From: a virus
Virus record (IMG/VR): IMGVR_UViG_3300025759_009344
Span: 1 to 31,426 of that record
Strand: one strand, 5' to 3'
Length of the DNA: 31,426 nt
The position numbers and the translations under genes were made by a program. Each line of letters begins with the position of its first letter. Positions within the stretch are counted from its first letter, which is position 1. Below are positions 1 to 6,037 of this stretch, in pieces. The notes beneath the pieces were generated by a model that had not been told where the DNA came from, did no database searches, and saw nothing but the letters and a program-made list of their open reading frames with translations.

Positions 1-202
1 TGTTTTAACCTTTGTCGCCAAAGGGAGCGGACTATATCATCACTCATAAGAGTGTCGGACGCTAGTGGCGTATTACGGATGAAGCGTCATCCACCGCCTA
101 GTCTCTGAACCTTCCTTACACGCTTGCAAGGCTTGGCTGCTGATTGTCTACAAGAGAGTTCCAGCAATTCATCCGATTTAACGAGCGCCATGCGTTCACA
201 AA
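1..202 (-). ncRNA. psbA intron 2, group I intron (3' end beyond window)
   Basis: This follows exon 2 directly. The 5' splice site is fixed by a P1 helix: exon bases ACGAGCGU (210-203) pair with intron bases GCGCUCGU (188-181), with the final exon U opposite G as group I introns require. Core elements are visible: the P7 strand in GTTCAGAGACTAGG (110-97), its partner GATATAGTCC (38-29), and a P9-like hairpin CCTTTG-GCGA-CAAAGG (24-9) closed by a GNRA tetraloop. The sequence TTAAAACA after P9 should be close to the 3' splice site. No ORF lies in the visible part. From memory, phage S-PM2 has a psbA group I intron of about 212 nt near the 3' end of the gene; this could be its counterpart. Confidence 0.88.
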
Positions 203-1025
203 ACGCTCGTGCATTACCTCGAACCCAAGGTTAGCACGATTCAGAATGTCAGCCCAGGTGTTGATAACACGACCGTCAGAAGACAGCAGGGACTGGTTGA
301 AGTTGAAGCCGTTCAGGTTGAATGCCATAGTGCTTACACCAAGAGCAGCGAACCAGATGCCAACAACAGGCCATGCTGCGAGGAAGAAGTGAAGTGAACG
401 AGAGTTGTTGAACGAAGCATATTGGAAGATTAGACGACCAAAGTATCCGTGGGCAGCAACAATGTTGTAGGTTTCCTCTTCTTGTCCAAATTTGTAACCA
501 TAATTCTGAGATTCGGTTTCCGTAGTCTCCCTAACGAGCGAACTTGTAACAAGGCTTCCGTGCATAGCACTAAACAGAGAACCACCAAAAACACCCGCGA
601 CACCAAGCATGTGAAAAGGATGCATGAGAATGTTGTGTTCTGCTTGGAAGACAAGCATGTAGTTGAACGTTCCACTGATTCCAAGAGGCATAGCATCAGA
701 GAAAGAACCTTGACCGAAAGGATAGACTAGGAATACTGCAGATGCAGCAGCAACAGGTGCGCTGTAAGCAACGCAGATCCAAGGACGCATACCAAGACGG
801 TAAGAAAGTTCCCACTCACGTCCCATATAAGCATAGATGCCGATGAGGAAGTGGAATACTACAAGCTGGAAAGGACCACCGTTGTAGAGCCACTCATCTA
901 GGGAAGCAGCTTCCCAGATGGGGTAAAAGTGCAGTCCAATAGCATTGGACGAAGGAACAACAGCACCAGAGATGATGTTGTTACCGTACATGAGTGAACC
1001 AGCAACTGGTTCACGAATCCCGTCG
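203..1025 (-). CDS. psbA: psbA exon 2: photosystem II D1 protein, residues 60-334
   Basis: D1 is the photosystem II reaction-centre subunit that binds P680, QB and the Mn4CaO5 cluster; phage copies sustain PSII repair during infection. This exon encodes most of the protein, from D61 ([11 protein letters not shown]) through the transmembrane helices to VMHER. Joined to exon 1 it gives 179+823 = 1002 nt, or 334 codons. That places the Mn ligands H332 and E333 at the exon's end, as in D1 numbering. Reading past 203 produces unrelated sequence (FVNAWRS and on) instead of NAHNFPLDLA, so the apparent altered C-terminus is intron read-through. The remaining 25 or so residues must be in exon 3, left of the window. 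Confidence 0.95.
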
Positions 1026-1031
1026 CTTCAT

Positions 1032-1484
1032 CTAACAAACAACCATATCATTAGACTTAGGTTGTTTCTGCTGACGAATTTGATTTGCTCGTCTTGCGTT
1101 TTCTACTCTTCCACCATTTTCTACCCACTCTTTCCAAGTTTGTAGATGAGAAATACATTCGGTTATTCTTTCTCCTCTTCTTACTCCCATATAAGGAAGT
1201 ATTTTTTGTAGAATGAATAAAACCTTTTCTTTCTCTCCGATGTGAAGTGTATAAACTTGTTTACCTTTTACAGTTTTTCTTGATGGTGAGAAATAAGATT
1301 TATCTAAAAGTTTACTCAACCTTTGGATAATATCTTCATCTACCATAGAAACTTTGATAAAAGGTGCTGGTGGTATTTTAGAAACTTCATAACGGTCTTT
1401 GGAACGATTATCTATTCCAAAGTATCCTTCACCTTCTAAAATGCCAGCAATCCAAGCAATATCAGTTTCAGTTAAGTTTAACAT
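1032..1484 (-). CDS. Intron-encoded LAGLIDADG homing endonuclease
   Basis: A 150-residue protein with one LAGLIDADG helix near its N-terminus (WIAGILEGEGYFGID, residues about 11-25). One motif in a protein of this size suggests a homodimeric enzyme of the I-CreI type (family knowledge). Such enzymes cut intronless alleles so that the intron is copied into them; the expected target is the psbA exon 1/exon 2 junction. The acidic residues of the motif are intact and no frameshift is visible. The gene ends 6 nt before the 3' splice site. It has a late promoter 23 nt upstream, so it can be expressed apart from the psbA pre-mRNA. It might also act as a maturase. Confidence 0.85.
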   Translation of the reverse strand: MLNLTETDIAWIAGILEGEGYFGIDNRSKDRYEVSKIPPAPFIKVSMVDEDIIQRLSKLLDKSYFSPSRKTVKGKQVYTLHIGEKEKVLFILQKILPYMGVRRGERITECISHLQTWKEWVENGGRVENARRANQIRQQKQPKSNDMVVC

Positions 1485-1500
1485 TTTACTCTTGCGTCTT

Positions 1501-1517
1501 CTGTATTATTTATACAG
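1501..1517 (-). promoter_or_regulatory. Late promoter TATAAATA inside a palindrome, upstream of the intron endonuclease gene
   Basis: The minus strand reads CTGTATAAATAATACAG. The T4-type late element TATAAATA is at 1514-1507, and CTGTAT/ATACAG (1501-1506 and 1512-1517) form 6-bp arms around AAATA. It lies 17-33 nt before the endonuclease ATG. In psbA read-through RNA the palindrome would be a hairpin; as DNA it is a promoter. Confidence 0.7.
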
Positions 1518-1738
1518 CATTAGCAAGAAAAAGTCAACAGTAGATGTGTGGACTATATCTTCACCCTTCGTAGAAGGGGCTGGGCGCTTAAACCTGTTAT
1601 TAAGGGGACTAAACCCCTCAGGTAGTCTCTGAACCTTTCCAAAGTGTACTTTGGACTTGGCTGCTGATTGCCTTTCGGTTTCCAGCATTTCACCCAGTTT
1701 CGTCAATACTCTTACGAGTAAGGGACACCGATTAGTTA

Positions 1739-1917
1739 ATGTCTACGGGAGGTGCGCCGATAAAGGCAATGATGAAACAGATTGTAGCAGCGAGCAGGCA
1801 AGGAATCATAAGAGTTCCGAACCAACCAACATAAAGACGATTGTCAGTTGAAGTAACCCACTGGCAGAACTGTTCCCAAGTATTCGATTGTCGTTGTTGT
1901 GAAATTGTAGCAGTCAT
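1739..1917 (-). CDS. psbA: psbA exon 1: D1 N-terminus, residues 1-60
   Basis: It starts at ATG 1917 ([10 protein letters not shown]) and covers the stromal N-terminus and first membrane helix ([20 protein letters not shown]) up to PPVDI, where the last codon is split after two bases. The downstream sequence TAACTAATCGG belongs to intron 1 and would stop translation after one codon. No strong Shine-Dalgarno sequence is visible just before the ATG; the leader is long and structured. The exon boundary follows from P1 pairing and from frame continuity with exon 2. Confidence 0.95.
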
Positions 1918-1968
1918 TTTAGTTGAAAGTAAGTAGATCCATCAGGGAAATGGTGGAGGTACTTATTT

Positions 1969-2074
1969 CTCTACCACCCTCAGGTAGAGATATGAGAGAC
2001 GGATTGGTAACCCTGCCTAGTCTCGGTAGCGGCAGGAGTGTTACAACTTGTTAAGGAGTTGTTACATTCCTTAA
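1969..2074 (-). promoter_or_regulatory. Structured psbA 5' leader with three hairpins and a possible pseudoknot
   Basis: The psbA transcript should begin near 2080, giving a leader of about 160 nt. In RNA order it can form TTAAGGA/TCCTTAA (2074-2068 with 2057-2051), CCTGCC/GGCAGG (2036-2031 with 2017-2012) and CTCTACC/GGTAGAG (1989-1983 with 1975-1969). The loop of the middle hairpin contains GAGAC (2024-2020), which is complementary to GTCTC at 2000-1996 just downstream, an H-type pseudoknot. Conserved RNAs called PhotoRC-I/II are known upstream of psbA in marine cyanobacteria and their phages. I cannot confirm membership by eye. Confidence 0.5.
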
Positions 2075-2085
2075 CGTCGTTGTTG

Positions 2086-2119
2086 TATTTATAATACTAC
2101 GCATTTCCCCACCTGTCAA
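2086..2119 (-). promoter_or_regulatory. Composite psbA promoter: sigma-70 -35/-10 overlapping a T4-type late element
   Basis: On the minus strand a perfect -35 TTGACA (2119-2114), a 17-bp spacer and the -10 TATTAT (2096-2091) overlap the late element TATAAATA (2093-2086). The same layout occurs at 14800-14833. It should let psbA be read by unmodified host polymerase early and by the phage late sigma factor later. Confidence 0.8.
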
Positions 2120-2129
2120 GCCCTGCTTG

Positions 2130-2137
2130 CTAAATAA
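2130..2137 (+). promoter_or_regulatory. Possible late promoter variant CTAAATAA for the plus-strand secreted gene
   Basis: CTAAATAA ends about 20 nt before the ATG at 2158 and differs by one base from the NATAAATA late consensus. The same core CTAAATA lies 20-23 nt upstream of minus-strand genes starting at 6990, 8722 and 10301. It is back to back with the psbA promoter. Confidence 0.4.
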
Positions 2138-2157
2138 GTCAGAGTTAACTCCATTAA

Positions 2158-2649
2158 ATGAAAAAAGCATTGTTTGCTTTTGGAATGTTACTGATGGCGG
2201 CACCAGCACATGCCGATCTTACTAGCAAAATTTCTTCTTCAGTTCAACTGTCAGTAGAAGGTCCAGCAGTTCAGTCTACAAGACTTGGTTCTTCTTACTC
2301 AGTATCTGGAGACAACATCGCAGTTACTACTCTTGGTGGTCTTACAGGCGGATCTGCTACGGCACCAGCAACTGTAAGTGCTGGTTCATATACAATCAAT
2401 AATGACGGTCAGTCATTTAGTTTTGCTGAGAATACTTTTATTGGCGACACAGTAGTTACTACACAGACAGCACTCTCTGCTGGTCAGATTGATACTCCAA
2501 ATCTTTATGGCGAATCCACCACACAGATTGGTGGAACTGCTGGAGCACTTGCAGGAACCATCGACACAGCAGGAGCAATCACTCTGACTGCTGGTGGTTC
2601 TGGAACAGTAGCAACAGGACAATTCGTAACAGAACTGACTGTAAGATAA
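2158..2649 (+). CDS. Secreted protein of unknown function, Thr/Ser/Gly-rich
   Basis: 163 residues. The N-terminus is a clear signal peptide (MKKALFAFGMLLMAAPAHA, cleavage after AHA). The mature part is low in charge and rich in Gly, Thr, Ser and Ala, as in beta-rich surface or virion proteins. Segments SSYSVSGDNIA and SFSFAENTF resemble YQYSVSGSGIT and AFQFAETYR in the next plus-strand gene, suggesting old tandem duplicates. The gene is divergent from psbA. I do not recognise the family. Confidence 0.8.
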   Translation: MKKALFAFGMLLMAAPAHADLTSKISSSVQLSVEGPAVQSTRLGSSYSVSGDNIAVTTLGGLTGGSATAPATVSAGSYTINNDGQSFSFAENTFIGDTVVTTQTALSAGQIDTPNLYGESTTQIGGTAGALAGTIDTAGAITLTAGGSGTVATGQFVTELTVR

Positions 2650-2650
2650 T

Positions 2651-3124
2651 CTAAATATATCTGGCAATATACCCTTTATGAGATTTTCTATGTCCGCCAG
2701 CAACAGCAAGGAGATTCACAGGATTTAAACCTAATTCCCTAGCAATATCAGAAATTACTCCAGTATATTTTTCTTTGGTTTTGGTATTGATAACTTCTCC
2801 TTGCTTAACCCTAACTCTATTAGACCAACTATTTTGACCAGAGTTTTTTATACTCACACCTTTTTTAGAATCAGAAATTTTCTTTTTAGTTTCTTCAGAC
2901 CATGGGCGACCCTTATTCCATCCAGCAATAAAACTTTCTTCACCCTTTAACATTTTCCAAGCTTTAAAATCCGAAGCAAGTCCCAATCTTTGCCATTCGC
3001 AAAAATGGAACATACAATGTTGAGTATAAGATACTTCAATTAAATTGGATGGGTCATCATTTCCACCTCTATGTTTAGGTATAACATGATGTTTATACTT
3101 TTTAACTTCATCAAAACAAGACAT
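2651..3124 (-). CDS. Free-standing HNH homing endonuclease with NUMOD-type DNA-binding repeats
   Basis: 157 residues. The HNH core is at the N-terminus: KHHVIPKHRGGNDDPSNLIE, then the final His in the QHCMFH region. SEETKKKISDSKKG (about residues 76-89) is a NUMOD3-like segment. The C-terminus (EKYTGVISDIARELGLNPVN) resembles a helix-turn-helix NUMOD segment. It lies antisense between two plus-strand genes, its stop 2 nt from the left gene's end and its start opposite the first codon of the right gene. A late promoter of its own lies 32 nt upstream. Confidence 0.85.
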   Translation of the reverse strand: MSCFDEVKKYKHHVIPKHRGGNDDPSNLIEVSYTQHCMFHFCEWQRLGLASDFKAWKMLKGEESFIAGWNKGRPWSEETKKKISDSKKGVSIKNSGQNSWSNRVRVKQGEVINTKTKEKYTGVISDIARELGLNPVNLLAVAGGHRKSHKGYIARYI

Positions 3125-3550
3125 TTGTGGAGGTTCCGAACTTTACTTCCTTTATTATTTATACAAATGACTCCTGCAATAGCAGTTCCAGTCGTGCCTA
3201 ACTTTAGTCAAGGAAGTATGACGAGCCACACAGAAACAAGGTCAAAAATAACAGAGACCATCAACTCGATGGACTATAACACTGGGTATCAATATTCCGT
3301 ATCTGGATCTGGTATCACTCCAACAGGTGCATTGTCGCCAACTACATCTACTTCTACATCGACCATAGACGGGGTAACTTCTACATGGACAGGAATAGGA
3401 AGCAAACCAAACTTCACACAAACAACTCCAGGAGCAGCATTTCAGTTTGCAGAAACTTACCGTGGTCCTGGTTTAAGCAATCAAACAATAATTCAGAGAG
3501 TCACAGAAGTAGAATCAATAACAGACACTACAAGTATCTTCTCACAGTAA
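3125..3550 (+). CDS. Secreted protein of unknown function, related to the gene at 2158
   Basis: The frame is open upstream into the HNH gene, but a signal peptide begins at TTG 3125 (WRFRTLLPLLFIQMTPAIA, cleavage before VPVVPNF). I therefore prefer TTG 3125; ATG 3167 would remove most of the signal. The mature protein (about 120 aa) is Ser/Thr-rich and shares YSVSG and FAE segments with the product at 2158. The 3' end overlaps the signal peptide of the next gene. The odd start may reflect replacement of the original upstream region by the HNH gene. Confidence 0.6.
   Translation: MWRFRTLLPLLFIQMTPAIAVPVVPNFSQGSMTSHTETRSKITETINSMDYNTGYQYSVSGSGITPTGALSPTTSTSTSTIDGVTSTWTGIGSKPNFTQTTPGAAFQFAETYRGPGLSNQTIIQRVTEVESITDTTSIFSQ
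3156..3163 (-). promoter_or_regulatory. Late promoter TATAAATA for the HNH endonuclease gene
   Basis: The minus strand reads GTATAAATAATAAAGGAAG about 32 nt upstream of the endonuclease ATG at 3124. The element lies inside the 5' coding part of the opposing plus-strand gene. The same GTATAAATAATA string precedes the intron 1 endonuclease gene. Confidence 0.7.
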
Positions 3551-4185
3551 TTCTAGGTCTTACTCCAAATGCCAGTCTCGCTGAAACTGTTGGCGGTGTA
3601 TCTGCTACTGCTGCTCCTGTTGCTAATAGTTCAGGGAGCGTTACCAATCAGGCGATCCAGGTGCTGCAAGGTCCGTATATTACGAACACTTACGGAAATG
3701 GAATCCAATGTCAAGGACCAACCAGAAACTTTACCCCCTATGTAACTGGAAGCATCTCTGCTCAGAAACCTTGGGAACCTTATTATGATGATAATGTATA
3801 TGATATGAGAGACCTTAATGAAGATGGAGCACCAGATAATCCTGGTAGCGTCTTATATCAAGTTCCCATCAGAACTGGTCAAAAAGATAATTACAACCTT
3901 GGAGTTGGATTCTCCATTACTTGGTCAGAGCCATTAGATAAAAAACTTCAGGCACAATGTAAAGAAGCAGCTGCTGCCAACATCGAAATGATGAAGCAAC
4001 TCACTGCTAATAAGAGATTAGATTTTGAGATTGCAAGACTTAAAAACTGTGGGGAATTAATGAAGCAAGGTATTACTTTCCACCCTAAGAGTCCTTACTA
4101 TAAAGTCTGTGCAGATGTTGTGGTTCAGAATGTAACTCAAGTTCCTAAGCACGAACATCCACACTTACATAAAATCAACCCCTAA
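3514..4185 (+). CDS. Secreted protein of unknown function without a visible canonical start codon
   Basis: The frame encodes a convincing signal peptide (YKYLLTVILGLTPNASLAE) and then about 200 residues with acidic and aromatic segments, a central segment likely to be helical (QAQCKEAAAANIEMMKQLTANK) and a His-rich C-terminus (HEHPHLHKINP). No ATG, GTG or TTG lies close upstream of the signal: the nearest ATG, 3385, adds 43 residues that are the shadow of the preceding gene. I place the start at ATC 3514 only as the first near-cognate codon ahead of the basic residues. A mutated start or a frameshift from the preceding gene is also possible. Family not recognised. Confidence 0.55.
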   Translation: MNNRHYKYLLTVILGLTPNASLAETVGGVSATAAPVANSSGSVTNQAIQVLQGPYITNTYGNGIQCQGPTRNFTPYVTGSISAQKPWEPYYDDNVYDMRDLNEDGAPDNPGSVLYQVPIRTGQKDNYNLGVGFSITWSEPLDKKLQAQCKEAAAANIEMMKQLTANKRLDFEIARLKNCGELMKQGITFHPKSPYYKVCADVVVQNVTQVPKHEHPHLHKINP

Positions 4186-4867
4186 GATGCTTTTGTTCCA
4201 TTCTTCTTTCGAAGACTGATTTAACTACTTCTTTCTTACCACGTATCTTAGCAACCTTATTAACCAATTTTTTAACTATTGGTTTAACTGCTTTTAGAAC
4301 TATATCTGCAATCGGTTTTGCAAATATCGCCGCACCAGCAGCAGTGGCGGCAATGACTGATGTTTGAATCACGATTCCTGGTTCTGGTAAGTATTCTTGA
4401 TGCCAAGGGATGTCAGGTTCGGAAGGAACTTCTATAATGTTCTTCTCACATTTCCTTAACTGAACATTATAAGTCTCATCGGGTAAACATTTTGCTGTGT
4501 TTACTTCTGGTATTTTGGGAAGATCAACTTGTTGTGGTGGTTTAGGAGGTTCTCCTGGTTTTTTATATGGAGGAAGTCTAGCAGGGCGAGTTGGTATCAC
4601 TTCCTCTGGAGTAAATTCAATCGGATTAAAAGAAGGAACACCAGCATCACAATAAGTTAGGACACCATTCTCATCATCCATACCAATTGTTTTTGACTTA
4701 TTTTTGCTGCTATGAGCTTCCACACATCCAGGAATATTAACAATGGGCAATCCAATGTTGGTAGTTACTGGAACATAAGGTGGTAGAGATTGTGATGGTT
4801 CGAATATCCAAGTAGAGACTTCTGGTATTTGAAGTCTCCGTGTTCCAATCTCTGGAATTTCTGGCAT
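4175..4867 (-). CDS. Proline-rich protein with one membrane segment and a basic C-terminus
   Basis: 230 residues. The first 150 are rich in Pro, Glu and Ile with short repeats such as PEIPEIG, IPEV and KIPEV. A hydrophobic Ala-rich segment follows (VIQTSVIAATAAGAAIFAKP, near 170-190), then a strongly basic tail (VKKLVNKVAKIRGKKE). The Cys residues may form disulfides. It converges with the plus-strand gene, overlapping it by 11 nt, and its ATG overlaps the previous stop (TAATG). No signal peptide is visible. Function unknown; a virion or membrane-anchored protein is possible. Confidence 0.7.
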   Translation of the reverse strand: MPEIPEIGTRRLQIPEVSTWIFEPSQSLPPYVPVTTNIGLPIVNIPGCVEAHSSKNKSKTIGMDDENGVLTYCDAGVPSFNPIEFTPEEVIPTRPARLPPYKKPGEPPKPPQQVDLPKIPEVNTAKCLPDETYNVQLRKCEKNIIEVPSEPDIPWHQEYLPEPGIVIQTSVIAATAAGAAIFAKPIADIVLKAVKPIVKKLVNKVAKIRGKKEVVKSVFERRMEQKHLRG

Positions 4868-4998
4868 TAGTCGTGGTGAAATACTCCTTTAAAAATATTA
4901 CCAATACCACTGAAAAAATGATAGAAAATCACATAGAGAAAAAATGTCTTCTCTGGATTTCTTTTGTTTTCTTTTTTCTTATAGGCGCTAACTGCCAT
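4867..4998 (-). CDS. 43-aa small membrane protein
   Basis: It starts at ATG 4998 and ends in a TAATG overlap with the next gene. The N-terminus is very basic (YKKKENKRNPEK), followed by a hydrophobic aromatic stretch (TFFLYVIFYHFFSGIGNIF). The tight coupling and a late-promoter-like element 22 nt upstream support it as a real gene. Function unknown. Confidence 0.6.
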   Translation of the reverse strand: MAVSAYKKKENKRNPEKTFFLYVIFYHFFSGIGNIFKGVFHHD

Positions 4999-5019
4999 AG
5001 TTAAAAAGTATTCTTTTAT

Positions 5020-5027
5020 TATTTAAC
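5020..5027 (-). promoter_or_regulatory. Possible late promoter variant GTTAAATA
   Basis: One base away from NATAAATA, 22 nt upstream of the ATG at 4998, in an AT-rich gap between two genes. The spacing matches other late elements here. Confidence 0.35.
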
Positions 5028-5054
5028 AAAAAAGTATTATATCTTAATAATAAT

Positions 5055-5354
5055 TTACTTCAATTTTCTCCAAAGTATAATCAAAAATGCTATAGCAGCA
5101 ACAATACCAATAGATTGTAAAGGACCAAATTCATTTAAGCAAGTTTTCATTGGTCCTATTTCTAAAGCACCATCACATACTTCTCTTGTCGTAACAGAAC
5201 CATCTAGATTAACAGTTCTATCAATCACTTGTTTATCTATTTGTATTTGTGTTTCTGGTTGGGGTGTGATTGTAATTCCTTTACGGATAATCACACCATT
5301 CGGTGAAGCAGTAGGAAGAACCCTAATCTGCTGTTCCATTATGTGCCCATCCAT
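5055..5354 (-). CDS. Small protein with a C-terminal membrane anchor
   Basis: About 99 residues from ATG 5354, whose first base overlaps the nuclease stop (TGATG); ATG 5339 (MEQQIRVLPTASP) is an alternative start. The body is soluble and ends in one hydrophobic helix and basic residues (IGIVAAIAFLIILWRKLK). Two Cys (in REVCDG and MKTCLNE) could pair. It is translationally coupled to the SNase-like gene. Function unknown. Confidence 0.65.
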   Translation of the reverse strand: MDGHIMEQQIRVLPTASPNGVIIRKGITITPQPETQIQIDKQVIDRTVNLDGSVTTREVCDGALEIGPMKTCLNEFGPLQSIGIVAAIAFLIILWRKLK

Positions 5355-5815
5355 CACTCAACAAGAGTTCCGTATGCTCTACGGATTTCTTTCAACTGCT
5401 CAAAATCTTTACACTTTGTGCCCCCTGAGTAACTCCACGCATATCCCTCAGTAATCATTTGTTCGTTGAGTGAGAGTTCGGCGTCTCCAATGTATAACCA
5501 ACCCAGTAACCTGCCATATTTTCCAACACCACCAACAAGCTCAGTACGAACAATAAGCTCATCTTCTCCCGAAATAGCACCTTCCAGTTTTTCTTGTAAC
5601 CAATGTGTTGCGTCATATCCTAATGCTTTTTCTTCCTCATCCCTGGTGCGTTTCTCAGGAGTATCAACACCAGCAACTCTCACACGCTCTTTCTTATAAA
5701 GGTCAAATCCCAAGTCAATAGTTACGTCAATAGTATCACCATCAATCACTCTGTTGATTTCAATCACTCGAAAGTTATAGCAACTCTTTCTGCTAGGTGG
5801 TGTCATTGCGCCCAT
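5354..5815 (-). CDS. Staphylococcal-nuclease-like (thermonuclease) protein
   Basis: 153 residues covering an SNc domain. Family motifs are in order: RVIDGDTIDV, then RVRVAGVDTPEKR, then KYGRLLGWLYI. The expected catalytic residues can be assigned: the DGDT and VDTPE acidic residues for Ca2+, the Glu after TP as general base, and Arg in YGRLLG. Members hydrolyse DNA and RNA. No signal peptide is visible, although the first 15 residues before the domain are unusual. Its ATG overlaps the stop of the Lys-rich peptide gene (TAATG), so the two are probably coupled. A role in host nucleic acid breakdown is inference. Confidence 0.85.
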   Translation of the reverse strand: MGAMTPPSRKSCYNFRVIEINRVIDGDTIDVTIDLGFDLYKKERVRVAGVDTPEKRTRDEEEKALGYDATHWLQEKLEGAISGEDELIVRTELVGGVGKYGRLLGWLYIGDAELSLNEQMITEGYAWSYSGGTKCKDFEQLKEIRRAYGTLVE

Positions 5816-5916
5816 TACTTTTTCTTGCCTCCGTTCTTGGCCTTCTTTGCTGTCGCGTTACCGCTATTTTGTTTCGCGTTGGCGGACTTCCCCTTCTTGT
5901 TCTTGGGTTTGCCCAT
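5815..5916 (-). CDS. 33-aa lysine-rich peptide, overlapping two neighbours
   Basis: ATG 5916 follows an AGGAG ribosome site by 10 nt. The product has 12 Lys among 33 residues with Gly, Asn and Ala and no acidic residue, like a histone-tail or ribosomal extension. Its first half overlaps the 57-aa gene in another frame, and its TAA overlaps the nuclease ATG. It could be a nucleic-acid-binding partner of the nuclease, or mainly a coupling ORF. Confidence 0.55.
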   Translation of the reverse strand: MGKPKNKKGKSANAKQNSGNATAKKAKNGGKKK

Positions 5917-6037
5917 CTTCTTGCATCTCCTGGAATGCTAGTCTTAATATATATACGACAACATATGCAGTAAATGCAAGTCCAGAACAGAGAAGTATAA
6001 TCACACTCCACACGGGAGAGTTAATATCGTGATCCAC
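5864..6037 (-). CDS. 57-aa single-span membrane protein
   Basis: GTG start at 6037, overlapping the stop of the LamG gene (TAGTG). Residues about 10-33 form one membrane helix (VWSVIILLCSGLAFTAYVVV), followed by a charged Gln/Glu-rich tail (EMQEDGQTQEQEGEVRQRETK). The layout resembles small lysis or spanin-like proteins, but I see no decisive motif. Its 3' end overlaps the Lys-rich peptide gene by 53 nt. Confidence 0.55.
   Translation of the reverse strand: MDHDINSPVWSVIILLCSGLAFTAYVVVYILRLAFQEMQEDGQTQEQEGEVRQRETK

Larger units (their letters stand above)
1026..1738 (-). ncRNA. psbA intron 1, group I intron carrying a homing endonuclease ORF
   Basis: It interrupts psbA between I60 and D61, in phase 2. 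P1 is formed by exon GACAU (1743-1739) pairing with intron GUGUC, with the terminal U.G wobble. The 3' end is G1026 and the next exon bases CGA can pair with UCG beside the guide sequence (P10). Core strands resemble those of intron 2: CAATCAGCAGCCAAG, GGTTCAGAGACTA (near 1635-1623) and GATATAGTCC (near 1559-1550). A LAGLIDADG gene fills the 3' part, between the core and the 3' splice site. Without splicing the reading frame stops at 1732. Confidence 0.9.

Noticed and set aside
116-202. A novel C-terminal extension of D1 after VMHER
   Set aside because: The reading continues into a group I intron whose P1, P7 and P9 elements are visible; the exon boundary at 203 gives exact D1 numbering. It is intron read-through, not a new tail.
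430-730. Open frames on both strands inside psbA exon 2
   Set aside because: Shadows of the strongly conserved D1 frame, with no ribosome site and no recognisable protein.
3071-3124. N-terminal extension of the plus-strand gene into the HNH gene
   Set aside because: The extension is antisense HNH coding sequence; the signal peptide begins at TTG 3125.
5793-6011. A 72-aa minus-strand ORF with Cys- and Arg-rich sequence
   Set aside because: It is out of frame with two better supported genes, the 57-aa membrane protein and the Lys-rich peptide, which have coupling signals.
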